64,000 nt of DNA from Lycium barbarum. Taxonomy: Eukaryota > Streptophyta > Magnoliopsida > Solanales > Solanaceae. The position numbers were made by a program, and so were the translations under genes. The stretch spans positions 66,125,800 to 66,189,799 of the forward strand of contig NC_083341.1 of the NCBI RefSeq assembly GCF_019175385.1, read 5' to 3'. Under the pieces are notes generated by a model. That model searched no databases. It saw only the letters and a list, made by a program, of their open reading frames with translations, and was not told where the DNA came from. This document shows positions 45,539-57,427 of this stretch, in pieces; within the stretch, counting starts at the first letter, position 1, and each line of letters starts with the position of its first letter.

Positions 45539-46943
45539 CTAGGCTGTCCGCATGCTAGTCGTGCCCTCATCATCAGAGCTGCCACCACCGGCACCACCTA
45601 ACCCGCGCTGACTGCCACCTTCACGGAGGCCACTCTCGAAGGAGTACTGATCAGAGTCATCATCATCCTCTACTGGAAGCAGATCATTGGGGTACATCTT
45701 ACCCCACATCCCCTTAGCGACCCTCCAAGATCTGATTCTAAGCTTGTCGCGCGACTTGTTCTTCATCCTCTCCCTATCAAAGTCGGTGCGAAGCTCACCA
45801 TGATTTTTAGCCAGAGTGGTGTAGGCAGTCTGGAGTCCGGTGATGGACTCACCCATCTGCGTCTGAGTGTCAAAATACCCCTTCATCTCCTGCTGAGTGG
45901 GGTAGCTGGCAGCAACATCCACTGAACTGGAATTGCTAGAAGGCATAGGCATCCCCCGGAGTAAAGTGTCAATGTCATCAAAGCGCGTCTCTATGCACTC
46001 AAAGGGGCCCTGTGCATGAGGAGCCTCAGTCCCAGTATCATCCCCCTCACTAGCGTCAGCCCCAGCTCCACTTTCTCCTTCGCCCGCATCACCCTCTTTT
46101 CTCCTCTTCCGGCTGAGAATTGCGGATCCATAACCCTTCGCCTTCAACGGATGGTAAGGAGGCTCAGGCTGGACCCAATCGTCATGGTCCTCCTCTGGAA
46201 CCTTAGGCTTCTGGCACAAAAAGGTGATTAAGGAAGGGCACATTAAGCTTCTTCCGCATACCTCCACAAACTCCTTCCACTCTGCGATGACTTGCGCCCC
46301 CACATTTACAGGAATGTCAGCAAGAACGCAAGCAATAACAAGGGCACGGGATAGGAGACATCATGGGTGTTTGAGGAAGGGCGGACCCGGCAGCTAACAA
46401 TCTATAACCACCTCCTAGACTCAGCAGTAAAGCGGTCACTATATATCGCTCCTCTACCACGAGTCCAGGGAACCCTTGGTATGTCACTTGCCTCCACCAA
46501 CTGGGTGGCCAACCACATCAGATCTTTCTCCGCCGCCTTCTCCAAATAAGGCTCTTTGGGATGATCATCTAGCTTGTAAATCCGATTGATAGCCTTGGCC
46601 CCCACTTTCATGGGCGTTCCCCTTATTATGATCACCGGGCTAGAAACATCCCAGTCAACCGAAGGCAGCATGAAATAGAACTCCTTAACCCAGGACACAT
46701 TGCAATCTCCCGGGTTTCAAACCAAGCGAGTCCACTTGGTCTCCACCAACCTATTCCAGAAATTTGGAGCCCGTCTCTCCACATTTGCCATGTCAAAACC
46801 TCACTCCAACAATAATAGGATAGACCTCTGTTCCAAGTGTAGCCGTTTACTCTGTCGAGTGGGAAGATTTTCATAAGCACGCACTTTTCTGTTTTGGGGC
46901 ACCGCCCCTTGGATTTGAGGTACTTGTTCCCGTGTTCAGCCAT
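45539..46943 (-). pseudogene. Antisense 'putative plant transposon protein' gene, decayed
   Basis: Runs against the LTR orientation of its element. Readable segments: N-terminal part (46943-46770, MAEHGNKYLKSKG), a central domain (46700-46402: SVDWDVSSPVIIIRGTPMKV, AINRIYKLDDHP, DIPRVPWTRGRGAIYS), a following part (46303-46180: VIAEWKEFVEVCGRS, LITFLCQKPK), a basic stretch SRKRRK, and a coiled-coil-like then acidic tail (GMWGKMYPN, VEDDDDSDQYSFES). The central domain resembles from memory a plant family named putative plant transposon protein; its function is unknown. Lesions: a frameshift near 46790, an in-frame TGA near 46720, an in-frame TAG near 46402 and a frameshift near 46350. The C-terminus and 3' tail match 26548-26840. 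Confidence 0.68.
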
Positions 46944-47069
46944 TATACCTGCGAGGGATTTAGAAACGTGTCAATCTGTAGCCTTATCAGTTACATGTCA
47001 ATTCTAGCAAGAATCAAAGCGAAAATTGAGTAAAAGAGTGCCAAGTCGCAGACTGCACAGATGCAGAAT

Positions 47070-47222
47070 CTGCGACAACCGCCACAGCGGCCTGCATACC
47101 GCTATGGCGGAAATGAAACCGCCACAACGATCAATAATATTTTGGGGTGAGCCGCCATAGCGGCAAGATGAGTTCCACGGCGGTGCCGCTGTAGCGGCCA
47201 GTGTACCGCTGCAGCGGTATCA
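47070..47222. repeat. CCGC-N4-GCGG palindrome cluster 5
   Basis: The densest group: CCGCCACAGCGG, CCGCTATGGCGG, CCGCCATAGCGG, CCGCTGTAGCGG and CCGCTGCAGCGG within 150 bp, about 130-280 bp upstream of the antisense gene's apparent start. Confidence 0.88.
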
Positions 47223-47935
47223 CCTTACCCGAACAGCTAACCAAAATTCCCGAATTTCAAGTTACCCTAGTTGGATTAAAAATGTGTTTTGATGCACGGA
47301 TCGGGGCGAAAACTAGTATGCATGAAGTTTAAAACCCATTTGGGTGCCATTCTAACAATAAACTAGCCAACAATTCTTGATAAACCCTAGAATCTATTTC
47401 AAGAGTTTTTCTTTACTATGCTCAAGTTTTGCGCCTCAAATATGTGTTATAATCACGCTAAGTGCAAAGGGAAGATTATCCTAACGATTAACAAGTTCAG
47501 ATTACCCCAAAAATTCATCCAAATTTTATAGTTACCTAAGGATCAGAAAACCCAACTTATGTTACCAAAATCTAACCCTTAAGTTATTATGCAATCTGTA
47601 GTGTTGATGGATTAACAATGGAGGAAAGAGGGAGTACGAAATTTACATGATCTTGTATTGCAATAGTAGGGGGGGGGGGGGGGGTGGATTCCTTTTGTTG
47701 GCTTTATTTGTTTCTCTCCTTCTTCTCTTTCTTTCCCTCTTACGGGTACGAAAAAGTGAGTGATTGGGGAGGCTAAATTGTGTTAAGTAGGAAGAGGGGA
47801 TGGTTGCTAGAGTTATGGTGTGATTAGGAGTGAAATGGGAGTATGAGTTTTGAGGAATATAGAGAGGTTTTCGAAGTAGGGTGGTGAAATAATGAAGAGG
47901 AAAAGGGACTGCAGTCCCTTAATGTTCTGCAGCAG

Positions 47936-48080
47936 AACCGCGAAGCCGCTACAGCGGTTACGCCGCAGCGGTAGAGGGACCGCTATAGCGGTACCCTCGG
48001 TTAGTGCACATACCGCTGCGGCGGCCAAGTATGGCGCCATGGCTGTACCGTCCGGGCGGAAACAAAGCCGCTACGATGGT
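47936..48080. repeat. CCGC-N4-GCGG palindrome cluster 6
   Basis: CCGCTACAGCGG, CCGCTATAGCGG and CCGCTGCGGCGG plus degenerate copies (CGCCGCAGCGG, CCGTCCGGGCGG). Confidence 0.86.
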
Positions 48081-48383
48081 ATTCTACTTCGTCAGCGAAT
48101 TTCGTGGTACGTTAGGGTATACTCAATCTTTACATCACACATTGGACCTCTCTCAAGTCACCCGACATTTAATTACCTTTCCATGAGGACGCGACAATTC
48201 CATCAAATTACGTAAGACACAAGGAGTTTCCCGACTATGCTATCTGGCCTATCCCTTTCGGTCGGACTCGAGTACACAAAGTTGAGATAATATGAGTAAG
48301 TCCTGACCATTAGACGTATCACCTTTGGCATGGGTTCGCTCCCTTACCGTTCGGGGACGAACGGTTATTCAATTGACATCTAA

Positions 48384-49755
48384 TGTAATGACCCGTTTCG
48401 TCGTTACAGTGAAATTCTAAGGAAGGCGACAACTATGGGGCCAAACAATGTCTCCTCCTTCTCACATCTTGGAAACCTTTCAAGCCAAAAAAAGATCGTC
48501 ATGCACATCACGTAAGCAATAGAAGTGTGAGCAAAGAAATAGGGCCAGACCGCTATAGCGGTCTTGTGGACGCTACAGCGGTGCCGCTGTGCTGGTATAG
48601 CAACCGCCGTAGCGGTAAATGCCTGCGACAGCTTGATTGCCATAGCAGCATTTTGGCCGCCCTGGCGGTACCGCTGCAGCGGTAAACCTACCGCTGGGGA
48701 GGTTTCGTACAGTGAATTTCACATATTTAAGTGACATTTCGGGAATTGACTTCATTTCTCAAAACCCTAGAGAGTCCAGCCGCCTTTGGAGTAATTTTGA
48801 AGCCAAAAATGGTACTTCCTTGGGAAGGGTTATTTCCCTAACCTCTTCAAATCATTCTCCCAACATTGATTCTCATTAAGGATCCTTGTCTACAGTCACA
48901 AATGGGAATCTCAAATCTCTTAAGTTCCAATATAATGAACCCTTGTTCCTTTTGATATAAAGTCCTTGGAATATTTTCCTATGCACATCATCCTAACATG
49001 ATTCCCATCCAAATCCTTCACCTACCCCATGAAAATACCTTTGGCTCTCTATTTTAGATCTTGGAAATGGGTTGCTTGAAATAAGCCTAAATTAGCAAAA
49101 TTACAAAATTAGTAACTTGAGTAAGATAATAAATGTTATAAATGAAGGTTGATCTATCAACTAGCGTTGTGGTAGTGAGATTTTAGGTAGGATAAAATTC
49201 CATATCTACCTTAGCAATTTCAAAGTCCTTGGGAAAGACCCTATTGATGAATTCTACTCTTGGGTCTCATGGTTGTCTCCGGACTTTTCATATGAAATAC
49301 GTGGTGGTGATTAATTGAGGCATCATTGGATGTTCGTGGAACCCGCTTGACCATGAGGTAGGTTATGGCTTCCCTTCGGTAGACTCCGATTAGTTTCTGT
49401 ATTGTTATATAGAAGAAACGGAGACTGCATGCATAGGATTTGGAGATATGGGATGGAATCTTAGGATGGTATTGTTATGTGTGACTTTTTTGTTTGGGCT
49501 CATGGCCGGTAGACTTGTTAGGTATTGATGTGACCTTGTTGATTATCGGTGGATTGATATGACTTGGGAGTAGCGGACGAAATCTAGTTATGCCAATCGA
49601 TAAGATTGTTGTAGCGAATCTAAGTGCTAGTTGGAAATATAAAATGAATCACGATAGTAAATGATATCCAATTTAAATGGTAACGAGTGACTTGAATGTA
49701 GGGTAAGATTTTTATCCTAAGTAAATAGGCCTATTAGAAAAATGATAATATCGTA
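48384..49755 (+). repeat. 3' LTR of family A, truncated
   Basis: Starts TGTAATGACCCG and follows the 38758 LTR for 1.37 kb, including palindrome cluster 7 (48549-48700: CCGCTATAGCGG, CCGCCGTAGCGG, CCGCCCTGGCGG, CCGCTGCAGCGG). Similarity stops after GATAATATCGTA, where Gypsy leader sequence begins. Confidence 0.85.
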
Positions 49756-49777
49756 ACGAATTGTTACATTTGCAGTT

Positions 49778-51153
49778 ATGCCTCCAAAAAAGGCGACAGC
49801 GGCCCAAAAGGCCAAGGCAGCGGCCGCGGGAGAGACTAGCCGGGCCCAGAGGGTTACCAGGGCCCATGCACATATTGCTCCTGATATTTTGCCCCCGGAA
49901 GAGGGCTCTTCCACACCGCCACACGTAGAGGAGATTGGAGCAGCAGCAGCAGCAGGTCGAGGGGCGGCTCCACCGCCAGCTCCCGAGATTCCAGTACCTG
50001 AGCCTCCAGCTCCACGGCTAGGGATTGAGGATCAGACTATGAGAGAGGCAGTCCAGCTATTGACCAGACTTGTGGCGGGACAGGTTCAGGGGCACGGATT
50101 GGGAGGTGACCGAGCATATAGGTGTGACAGTTCGAGAGCTCGTGAGTTCTTGACTTGTGGCCCTCCAGAGTTCTTCGGGACAAAGCCCGAGGAGGATCCT
50201 GAGGAGTTTATCAGGAAGATGCGGCGCACCTTACAGTTGATTAATGCTTCCGCGACAGAGTCAGTAACGTTGGCTTCGTACCGGTTGTATGATGTAGCGG
50301 CTAATTGGTACGAGTCATGGGAGTTATCCAGAGGTGACGGTGCTCCCCCAGCAGTTTGGGATGATTTTTCTCAGGCTTTTCTTAGCCATTTTCTGCCTCC
50401 GGAGTTAGGGCGGGCCGAGGCTGACAGATTCTTATTGCTGAGACAGAGGGGTCGCAGTGTTCGAGAGTACAGTATAGAGTTCGACTCATTGGCCCGATAC
50501 GCACCTGCTGTGGTAGCTACTATGGCTGACAGGATGCACAGGTATATTATGGGGCTGGATCGGTATTTTGTCGACAGTTGCTTGGTATTGGCCGCTCAGC
50601 CCGATATGGATATTGCCCGGATTCAGGCGCACGCCCAGGGTCATCATCTTCGTCAGTGGCTATGCGCCCTACAGGGCCGGGTACATCAGCACCGGCGGGT
50701 CGCGGCAGAGGCCGTGGTGGAGATTCTGGTACTGGCGGTCCTTCGAACCACATTTATGCTTTGTCCAGCCGCCAGGACCAGGAGGCATCGCCTAATGTCG
50801 TCACAGGTACATTATTGGTCTTCTCTCGGTCTGTGTATGCATTGATTGATCCAGGTTCGACTTTGTCATATATTTCGCCCCTTGTTGCTAGAGAAATTGG
50901 TATAACGTCTGAACCTATAGAGCCATTTGAGGTAGCCATACCGATTGGGGACTTTATTGTAGCAAAACAGGTATATAAAGACTGTTCTGTAATTGTATGT
51001 GGCCGTGACACTAAGGCAGATCTGGTGGAATTAGATATGATTGAATTTGATGTTATTATGGGAATGGACTGGCTAGCCTCCTGTTATGCCAATGTTGACT
51101 GCCAAAATAAGGTAGTTCATTTCCAGTTTCCTGGGGAGCCAGTTATAGAGTGA
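49778..51153 (+). pseudogene. Gag-protease of the Tekay-like element, frameshifted
   Basis: Gag starts at ATG 49778 (MPPKKATAAQKAKAAAAGET), with a Pro/Ala-rich N-terminus and a retrotransposon gag domain at about 50155-50560 (EFFGTKPEEDPEEFIRKM, YDVAANWYESW, SVREYSIEFDSLARYAP). Near 50640, after IQAHAQG, the family sequence moves to another frame. The RGRGRGGDSGTGGPSNHIYAL linker follows at once, and no C-X2-C-X4-H-X4-C zinc knuckle is found, so part of gag looks deleted. The protease follows (LIDPGSTLSYISP near 50847; MGMDWLA near 51060). An in-frame TGA at 51151-51153 separates it from pol. Confidence 0.85.
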
Positions 51154-54100
51154 GCCGGTAATACAGCATCGCCGAAAGGTAAGTTTATTTCATACCTTAA
51201 GGCGAAGAAAATGATCAGAAAAGGTTATTTTTATCATCTGGTTCGGGTACAAGACTTGACAGCAGAAACGCTGACTCTTCAGTCAGTTCCCGTGGTTAAT
51301 GAATTTCCAGATGTGTTCCCAGATGAGCTTCCAGGCCTTCCTCCAGAGCGGGAGATATATTTTACTATTGATTTGCTTCCAGATACTCAGCCGATATCTA
51401 TTCCCCCGTACAGAATGGCACCGGTAGAATTGAAAGAACTGAAAGAGCAGTTGAAGGATTTGTTAGAAAAAGGCTTCATCAGACCCAGTACTTCGCCTTG
51501 GGGAGCTCCGGTATTATTTGTGCGTAAGAAAGACGGGTCGCTGCGTATGTGTATTGACTATCGGCAGCTGAATAAGGTAACCATAAAGAATAAATACCCC
51601 CTCCCCAGAATTGATGATTTGTTTGATCAGTTGCAGGGCGCCAAATATTTTTCGAAGATAGATCTTCGGTCAGGCTATCACCAGGTACGGGTACGAGAGG
51701 CTGATATTCCTAAGACAGCGTTCCGGACCAGATATGGGCATTATGAATTCAGAGTTATGTCTTTTGGGCTGACTAATGCTCCTGCGGTATTCATAGATTT
51801 AATGAACCGGGTATTCAGGCCATTCTTAGACATGTTCGTAATTGTATTTATCGATAATATTCTGGTTTATTCTCGGTCCGAGGCAGAGCACGCAGATCAT
51901 CTGAGAGCGGTACTTGGGGTACTTCGGCATCAGAAATTATATGCAAAATTTTCTAAATGTGAATTCTGGCTGGCTTCAGTGGCATTCTTGGGACATATTA
52001 TTGCAGCTGATGGTGTCCGGGTGGACACACAGAAGATTGAAGCCGTGAAGAATTGGCCTAGACCCACGACGCCCACAGAGGTACGTAGTTTTCTGGGATT
52101 AGCAGGCTATTACAGAAGATTTGTGGAAAAGTTTGCTTCGATTTTAGCGGCTTTGACAAGGCTAACTCAGAAGGGAGCCAAGTTCCAGTGGACTAATGCT
52201 TGTGAACGAAGCTTCCAGTTGCTGAAAGAGAAGCTGACTACAGCCCCAGTTCTGACTCTTCCAGAGGGACCCGATGGAGATGTTATTTATTGTGACACTT
52301 CTGGCATAGGATTGGGCTGTGTATTGATGCAGCACGGCAGAGTTATAGCTTATGCTTCCCGACAGCTCAAAAAGCATGAAAGGAATTATCCTACCCACGA
52401 TCTGGAGCTTGCAGCGGTGATTCATGCTCTGAAGATATTGAGACATTATTTATATGGCGTGCATGTTGATATCTATACAGATCATAAGAGTCTCCAGTAT
52501 ATTTTCAAGCAGAAAGAGCTTAATTTGCGGCAGCGGAGGTGGCTGGAGCTCCTGAAAGACTATGATGTGGATATTCTGTATCATCCGGGCAAGGCTAATG
52601 TTGTTGCAGATGCGCTTAGCCGGAAATCTATGGGCAGCTTGGCAGATTTACAGCCAGACCGGAAGGAGCTAGTACGTGATATTCACCAGTTGGCTAATCT
52701 TGGGGTTCGTCTGGCCGATTCTGGCGGTACACGGATTTCTGTCCGAGGGGTTTCTGAATCATCTATTAAGGAAGATATCAAACGGCATCAATATGAAGAT
52801 CCTGTTTTAGCTCGATACAGAGACACTGCCCATGAAAAGGAGAAGACTCCGTTCGAGTTTACACCAGACGGAACCTTACTATACAGAGGCAGGTTGTGTG
52901 TACCTGATATTGCAGGGCTTCGGCAGCAGGTTATGGGCGAGGCACATTATGCTCGCTATTCTGTTCATCCTGGGTCTACGAAGATGTACCATGATCTTAG
53001 ATTCCTATACTGGTGGGATGGCATGAAATGGGATATCGCAGAGTTCGTCGCCCAGTGTCCCAATTGTCAGCAGGTCAAGATTGAACATCAGAAACTGGGT
53101 GGACTGTTGCAGGAAATGGAAATTCCGACGTGGAAGTGGGAGATCATTAATATGGACTTCATTACAGGTTTGCCTCGCACTCCACGAAAGTATGATTCCA
53201 TCTGGGTTATTGTTGATAGGCTGACAAAATCAGCCCATTTTCTCCCCATCAGAACTACTTATTCTGCTGAGGATTATGCCTGGATTTATATTAAAGAAAT
53301 TGTGCGACTACATGGAGTTCCTATATCTATTATTACTGACAGAGGTGCCCAGTTCACGGCGAACTTCTGGAGATCTTTTCAGGAGGGATTAGGGACTCAG
53401 GTGAGTCTGAGCACAGCATTCCATCCTCAGAGCGACGGACAGGCCGAACGCACTATACAGACACTTGAAGATATGTTGCGGGCCTGTGTTATTGATTTCA
53501 GAGGTAGCTGGGAGGATCACTTGCCATTGATTGAATTTGCGTATAATAACAGCTACCATTCCAGCATCCAGATGGCTCCGTACGAGGCTTTATATGGTAG
53601 GAAATGCAGGTCACCTATCAGCTGGTTTGATATTGGCGAGACAGAGTTAATTGGGCCAGATATGATCCAGCAGGCCGTTGATAAGGTGAAACTTATCCGA
53701 GATCGACTGTTAGCAGCCCAGAGTCGACAGAAGTCATACGCCGATAAACGGCGTCGACCGTTGGAATTCCAGGTAGGCGATTGGGTATTCCTGAAGGTAT
53801 CGCCTATGAAAGGCGTGATGCGGTTCGGCAGGAAGGGTAAGCTCAGTCCGCGTTATATTGGGCCTTATCAGATTATTAGAAAAATTGGAAATGTCGCCTA
53901 TGAGTTAGATCTGCCATCAGATTTGGAAGCGGTACATCCGGTATTCCATGTATCTATGCTCCGCAAATGCATTGGTGATCCCTCCAAAATATTCCCTGCG
54001 GATGATATTCAGGTGACAGAGCAGTTATCTTATGAGGAGCAGCCCGTAGCTATCTTGGACCGCCAGGTAAGGAAGCTCCGGAACAAAGATGTAGCCTCTG

Positions 54101-54300
54101 TTAAGGTGCTGTGGCGGAACAACAATAGGGAAGAAATGACCTGGGAGGCCAAAGAGGAGATGAAGAAGAAATATCCAAATCTGTTCCCTATGCCCACAGG
54201 TAATCTCGAATCTTTATTTAATTCCATTCCAATAACGAATGTGCTGTCTATAAACAGAAACTCCCCCGAAGTATTTTCAGACCCTATAAGATTAATTTAA
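51154..54300 (+). pseudogene. Pol of the Tekay-like element: RT-RH-INT-chromodomain
   Basis: Same frame as the protease. The first Met is at 51211 (1029 residues from there). Reverse transcriptase at about 66-265: D150 in [12 protein letters not shown]; the active-site box reads FIDN with D215 kept and the next Asp replaced by N216 (codon AAT, 51856). RNase H has all four acidic residues: D362, E399, D424, D467. Integrase: zinc motif H579, H586, C616, C619 and catalytic D649, D710, E746. Then a GPY/F-type module ([10 protein letters not shown], 878-900) and a chromodomain (about 943-995), which targets integration into heterochromatin in this lineage. Apart from FIDN and the preceding TGA the frame is open, so loss of function may be fairly recent. 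Confidence 0.9.
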
Positions 54301-54334
54301 CATTCGAGGACGAATGTTCTAAAGGGGGGGAGGA
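54299..54334 (+). other. Hairpin and polypurine tract of the Tekay-like element
   Basis: ACATTCGAGGACGAATGT (a stem-loop with loop AGGA or similar) is followed by AAAGGGGGGGAGGA and the LTR start TGTTATATCCCG. The stop codon of pol immediately precedes the hairpin. Confidence 0.85.
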
Positions 54335-57300
54335 TGTTATATCCCGTGTTTTCGCACATTTGGAAAATTAGAAATAATCTTGACTTGTATGAAATAAAGT
54401 CATAATTGATTATATTTAGCACATGAGTTGTTTGCGAAAGAATATTAATGTGGAAGTGTCGAGGGAGACTAAGGGCAACTTTGGAATTTTGGAAATTATT
54501 TTCGGGAATTACAAAACAAGAATTATAACTAAATGGGCTCAAAAGAATAAGACACAAAATTGAGGCCCAAAGCCAAGGGTGGCCGGCCATTTATGGGGGT
54601 CCAAGCCCATGGGAATTAATTAAATTCCCATGTGGTTAATTGACTTATATAGTAGAAGGTTCAAGAGAAAAATAAAGAGAAAGAACAAAAGGAGAGAAAT
54701 AAGAAAACAAGAGAGAGCAAGAAGAGGGGTTTCGGGTTTGACTAGGGGAGAGCAACCCTCAAAAATCTTCCTCCAAAAATTAATTTCTTGTTGAAATCCT
54801 ACTAATTCAAGGTCCCTTTTCAACTTGGTGTAGTTGTCTTGGAGGAAGAAGAATTTGGTTCCTCAATTTGATCACTTGTTCAAGTAAAGAAGACTAGAGG
54901 ATAAGGTAAGAATTCCTCCCTTATTTTTGTGTTGTGATGTTTTGTTTGTGTTGTAGTATGTGGGAATGAGTTGATGGTATGGAAAAATGGAAGTTTTCAA
55001 AGTGGGTTTGGAATATGGTGTGTAGCCGTGAGGGTATATGTGTTGTATCCCTATAATGTGTTGCATTTAGGTTATATTCTAGTTGTGGTTGTGGTGAAAT
55101 GCATGTTGGAAATGAAAATTGAATGAATTGGATAGAAGTTGGTAGTGGGGTGTTTGGCCGTGTGGTATGGGGTGTGTGGAATGGAAATGGATTAAGTTTG
55201 TCTAGTGTGTTAATTGTGTTATTGTGATTCTTGCAATGTAAATGAAAGTAAAATGATATGAGTTTGCTTTGAAATGGAATGTAGGAACTTATGTCGCTTA
55301 AGTATGATTTTACGACATTATGAAAATGAAGTTATTAGGTTGAAAATTATGATGAGTATTGATGAATTTGGAAGTTGGAAACATGTTATGAATATGTATG
55401 CCAAAGATTAGAAGTTTTGAATGAGTTCTGACTTTGGCGGAAAATTTGTATATTATGTATATCGTGTGTATAATTTAAGGAAACGATATGAAATACTTCT
55501 AAACTATGTTGTGATGATTTATATTGATAATGGATGTGAAACCCTTGAGATTGGTTTGGAAATTGAAGTTGAAATGAAGGTTATGGCATTATGTCGGCAA
55601 GTAGAACTAGTTGTGTCATATTGTGTTTCTAATGTTTGTTGTTGATGTTGATGTTGTTGTTTGGGTTGTTGTTGATGGGTATGAGCCGAGTTGAATTCTC
55701 GGGGGTGTTATATGTATAGGGGAAGTGCTGCCGAAATTTCGGTAGACAAATATGAGTTGAATCGAATTCGTAGCATCTATAACTTACAATTGGTAAATGT
55801 GACCATTTGCAGATTTTCGACGAAACGAGGAGTGAGCTTGGATAGGCGTGCAAAGCTCAAAAGGTATGTAAAGCTACCCCGATCCTTCTTTTGGCATGCC
55901 TAAGTGTATTAGAATCGGATTCGGGCCTCGAAAGACTTTCTGCCCATCGGAATCCGCAATTGAAAATCTCGCTTTTTCCTTCAGTAAGATTGAGCTCTTT
56001 TGGTTTGTATTCTTGATAATCATGCAAACCTTCCCTAAACTACTTGGAAAGCTATAGAACGTCCGTAGAACCTTTGTAGGTGACCCACCATAAGCTTAAG
56101 ATATGTAATTTAAGCCCACCGCCTTGCTTGTCCTGAGGTGGGCCCGCTATTCCCGATTTTGCCCTTATTGTACTCTAGTCTTACTTTCGAGCGATTTTTG
56201 AAAGAAATCTTTTGACTACCATTCTAATTACTTAACAAACATTGTTTTAAATATTCCATTAAGTCTGATAAAATGTTTTGACACTCGGAACGACTTCAGA
56301 AAGGTTATACTCTGTAATTCACTATGATATCCGAAACTCATTTATTAAGATCCCTTCCGACTTCATTGGATTGGTTTGTTTTTGATATGCCTCATCGAGT
56401 CTATGCAAACATTTATGATATTTTAGCTGCATTAGTCTCTCACTACTCCATTCGTGGATGCCCCAATGTTTCCCACACTGAGCCCGGGCCAGGATATGTT
56501 GTCAAGCGTGATCCTTTGCATTGTTCGCCGTGCCTCGATGTGAGGGGGCAGGTATACGCGTACATGGGTTTGTGGAGTATGCTGTGCCATGTACGCTTGT
56601 TCTGATATGATTTGCTATGGCCATCTGATATGATATATTATGTGCCGGGGTTATGCCCCCATTCTGATTCTTCTGTGTTGTGGCACCAGCGTCGGGAGGG
56701 TGGCCACGTTCTGTCTGCCGAGTCCCTTGGCAGGGGCCGGATTTGACATGACATATGTTTCTGTACACACTCTGCATGTTTTGAAAATATGTATTTGATA
56801 CTTTGGATTTTCTGCTCACTTTCTGTACGTTCTGTACCAGTTATGATTTTGTTTCTGTAATTCAGGCTTTACATATTCAGTACATATTTCGTACTGACCC
56901 CCTTTCCTTGGGGGTTGCGTTTTCATGCCGCGCAGGTACCGACGACAGGTTTGCCGATCCGTCTGTCTAGGATATCTTTTCTGCCATTTGGAGCGCTCTT
57001 TTATTCAAAGCCATCTTTTGGTACAGTCTACCACTTCTATATATGTATATTCTCGTTCATGGGTACGGCGGGGCCCTGTCCCGCCATATGACTCTGTTGG
57101 TCTGTTTAGAGGTCTGTAGACATGTTTGTGGGTTGGGGTCTTTCTGTACAGATGTGTGTATATGTTGTGTTTGGGCGATCCCATTCGCCGCGGCGGCCGG
57201 TCCGCATATATTTAAATGTTGCTCTGTTGGTCCTGTGTGGCCTTTATTGGTATTTTTTGCGTGCAGGGTATTTGGGATAGTCCGTAAAACAAAGGAGACT

Positions 57301-57427
57301 CTGCCGAAATTTTTCTGGAAATTAGCTAAATTTGAAATAAAGCCTTGTCGGCTTCTGCTATATACTGGAATGCGTTTGAGTGCCCAGATCGGGCACTAGT
57401 CACGGCCTACGGGGTTGGGTCGTGACA
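54335..57427 (+). repeat. 3' LTR of the Tekay-like element (3093 bp)
   Basis: TGTTATATCCCG to GGGTTGGGTCGTGACA. It has the CAGTAC/GTACTG hairpin at 56876-56898 followed by CCCCCTTTCCTTGGGGG. It is related to the solo LTR at 41829-44724 and the fragment at 35320-35722. No primer site follows, so it acts as the 3' LTR. ORFs in it are not credible genes. Confidence 0.88.

Larger units (their letters stand above)
46944..48383. other. Family A interior upstream of the antisense gene
   Basis: Non-coding. Holds two palindrome clusters, a G16 run (47669-47684) and, just before the 3' LTR, CGTTCGGGGACGAACGG (48343-48360), the counterpart of the pre-polypurine hairpin in other elements here. No clear promoter for the antisense gene was identified. 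Confidence 0.6.
38758..49755 (+). mobile_element. Family A LTR retrotransposon carrying an antisense gene
   Basis: 5' LTR 38758-44774 (split by a solo LTR), primer site 44777-44788, interior of about 3.6 kb, 3' LTR from 48384 cut off at 49755. The two LTRs are clearly related over their shared 1.37 kb but show many differences, so this element is much older than the Ogre-like one. The interior has no gag or pol. Its only gene remnant is on the opposite strand. Non-autonomous by content. Confidence 0.82.
49756..57427 (+). mobile_element. Tekay/Del-like chromovirus (Ty3/Gypsy), 5'-truncated
   Basis: Gag, protease, reverse transcriptase, RNase H, integrase, chromodomain, polypurine tract and 3' LTR are in the standard Ty3/Gypsy order. 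There is no 5' LTR or primer site: family A LTR sequence joins about 22 bp before the gag ATG. The right flank after 57427 is unrelated to the left flank, so a deletion or recombination removed the left end. Confidence 0.9.

Noticed and set aside
50547..51011. Antisense ORFs across gag-protease
   Set aside because: Shadows of the real coding strand, which carries the recognisable protease motif.
51154..54300. Endogenous pararetrovirus (caulimovirus) polymerase
   Set aside because: An integrase with HHCC and DDE residues and a chromodomain follow RNase H, and an LTR with polypurine tract comes next, which is Ty3/Gypsy organisation.
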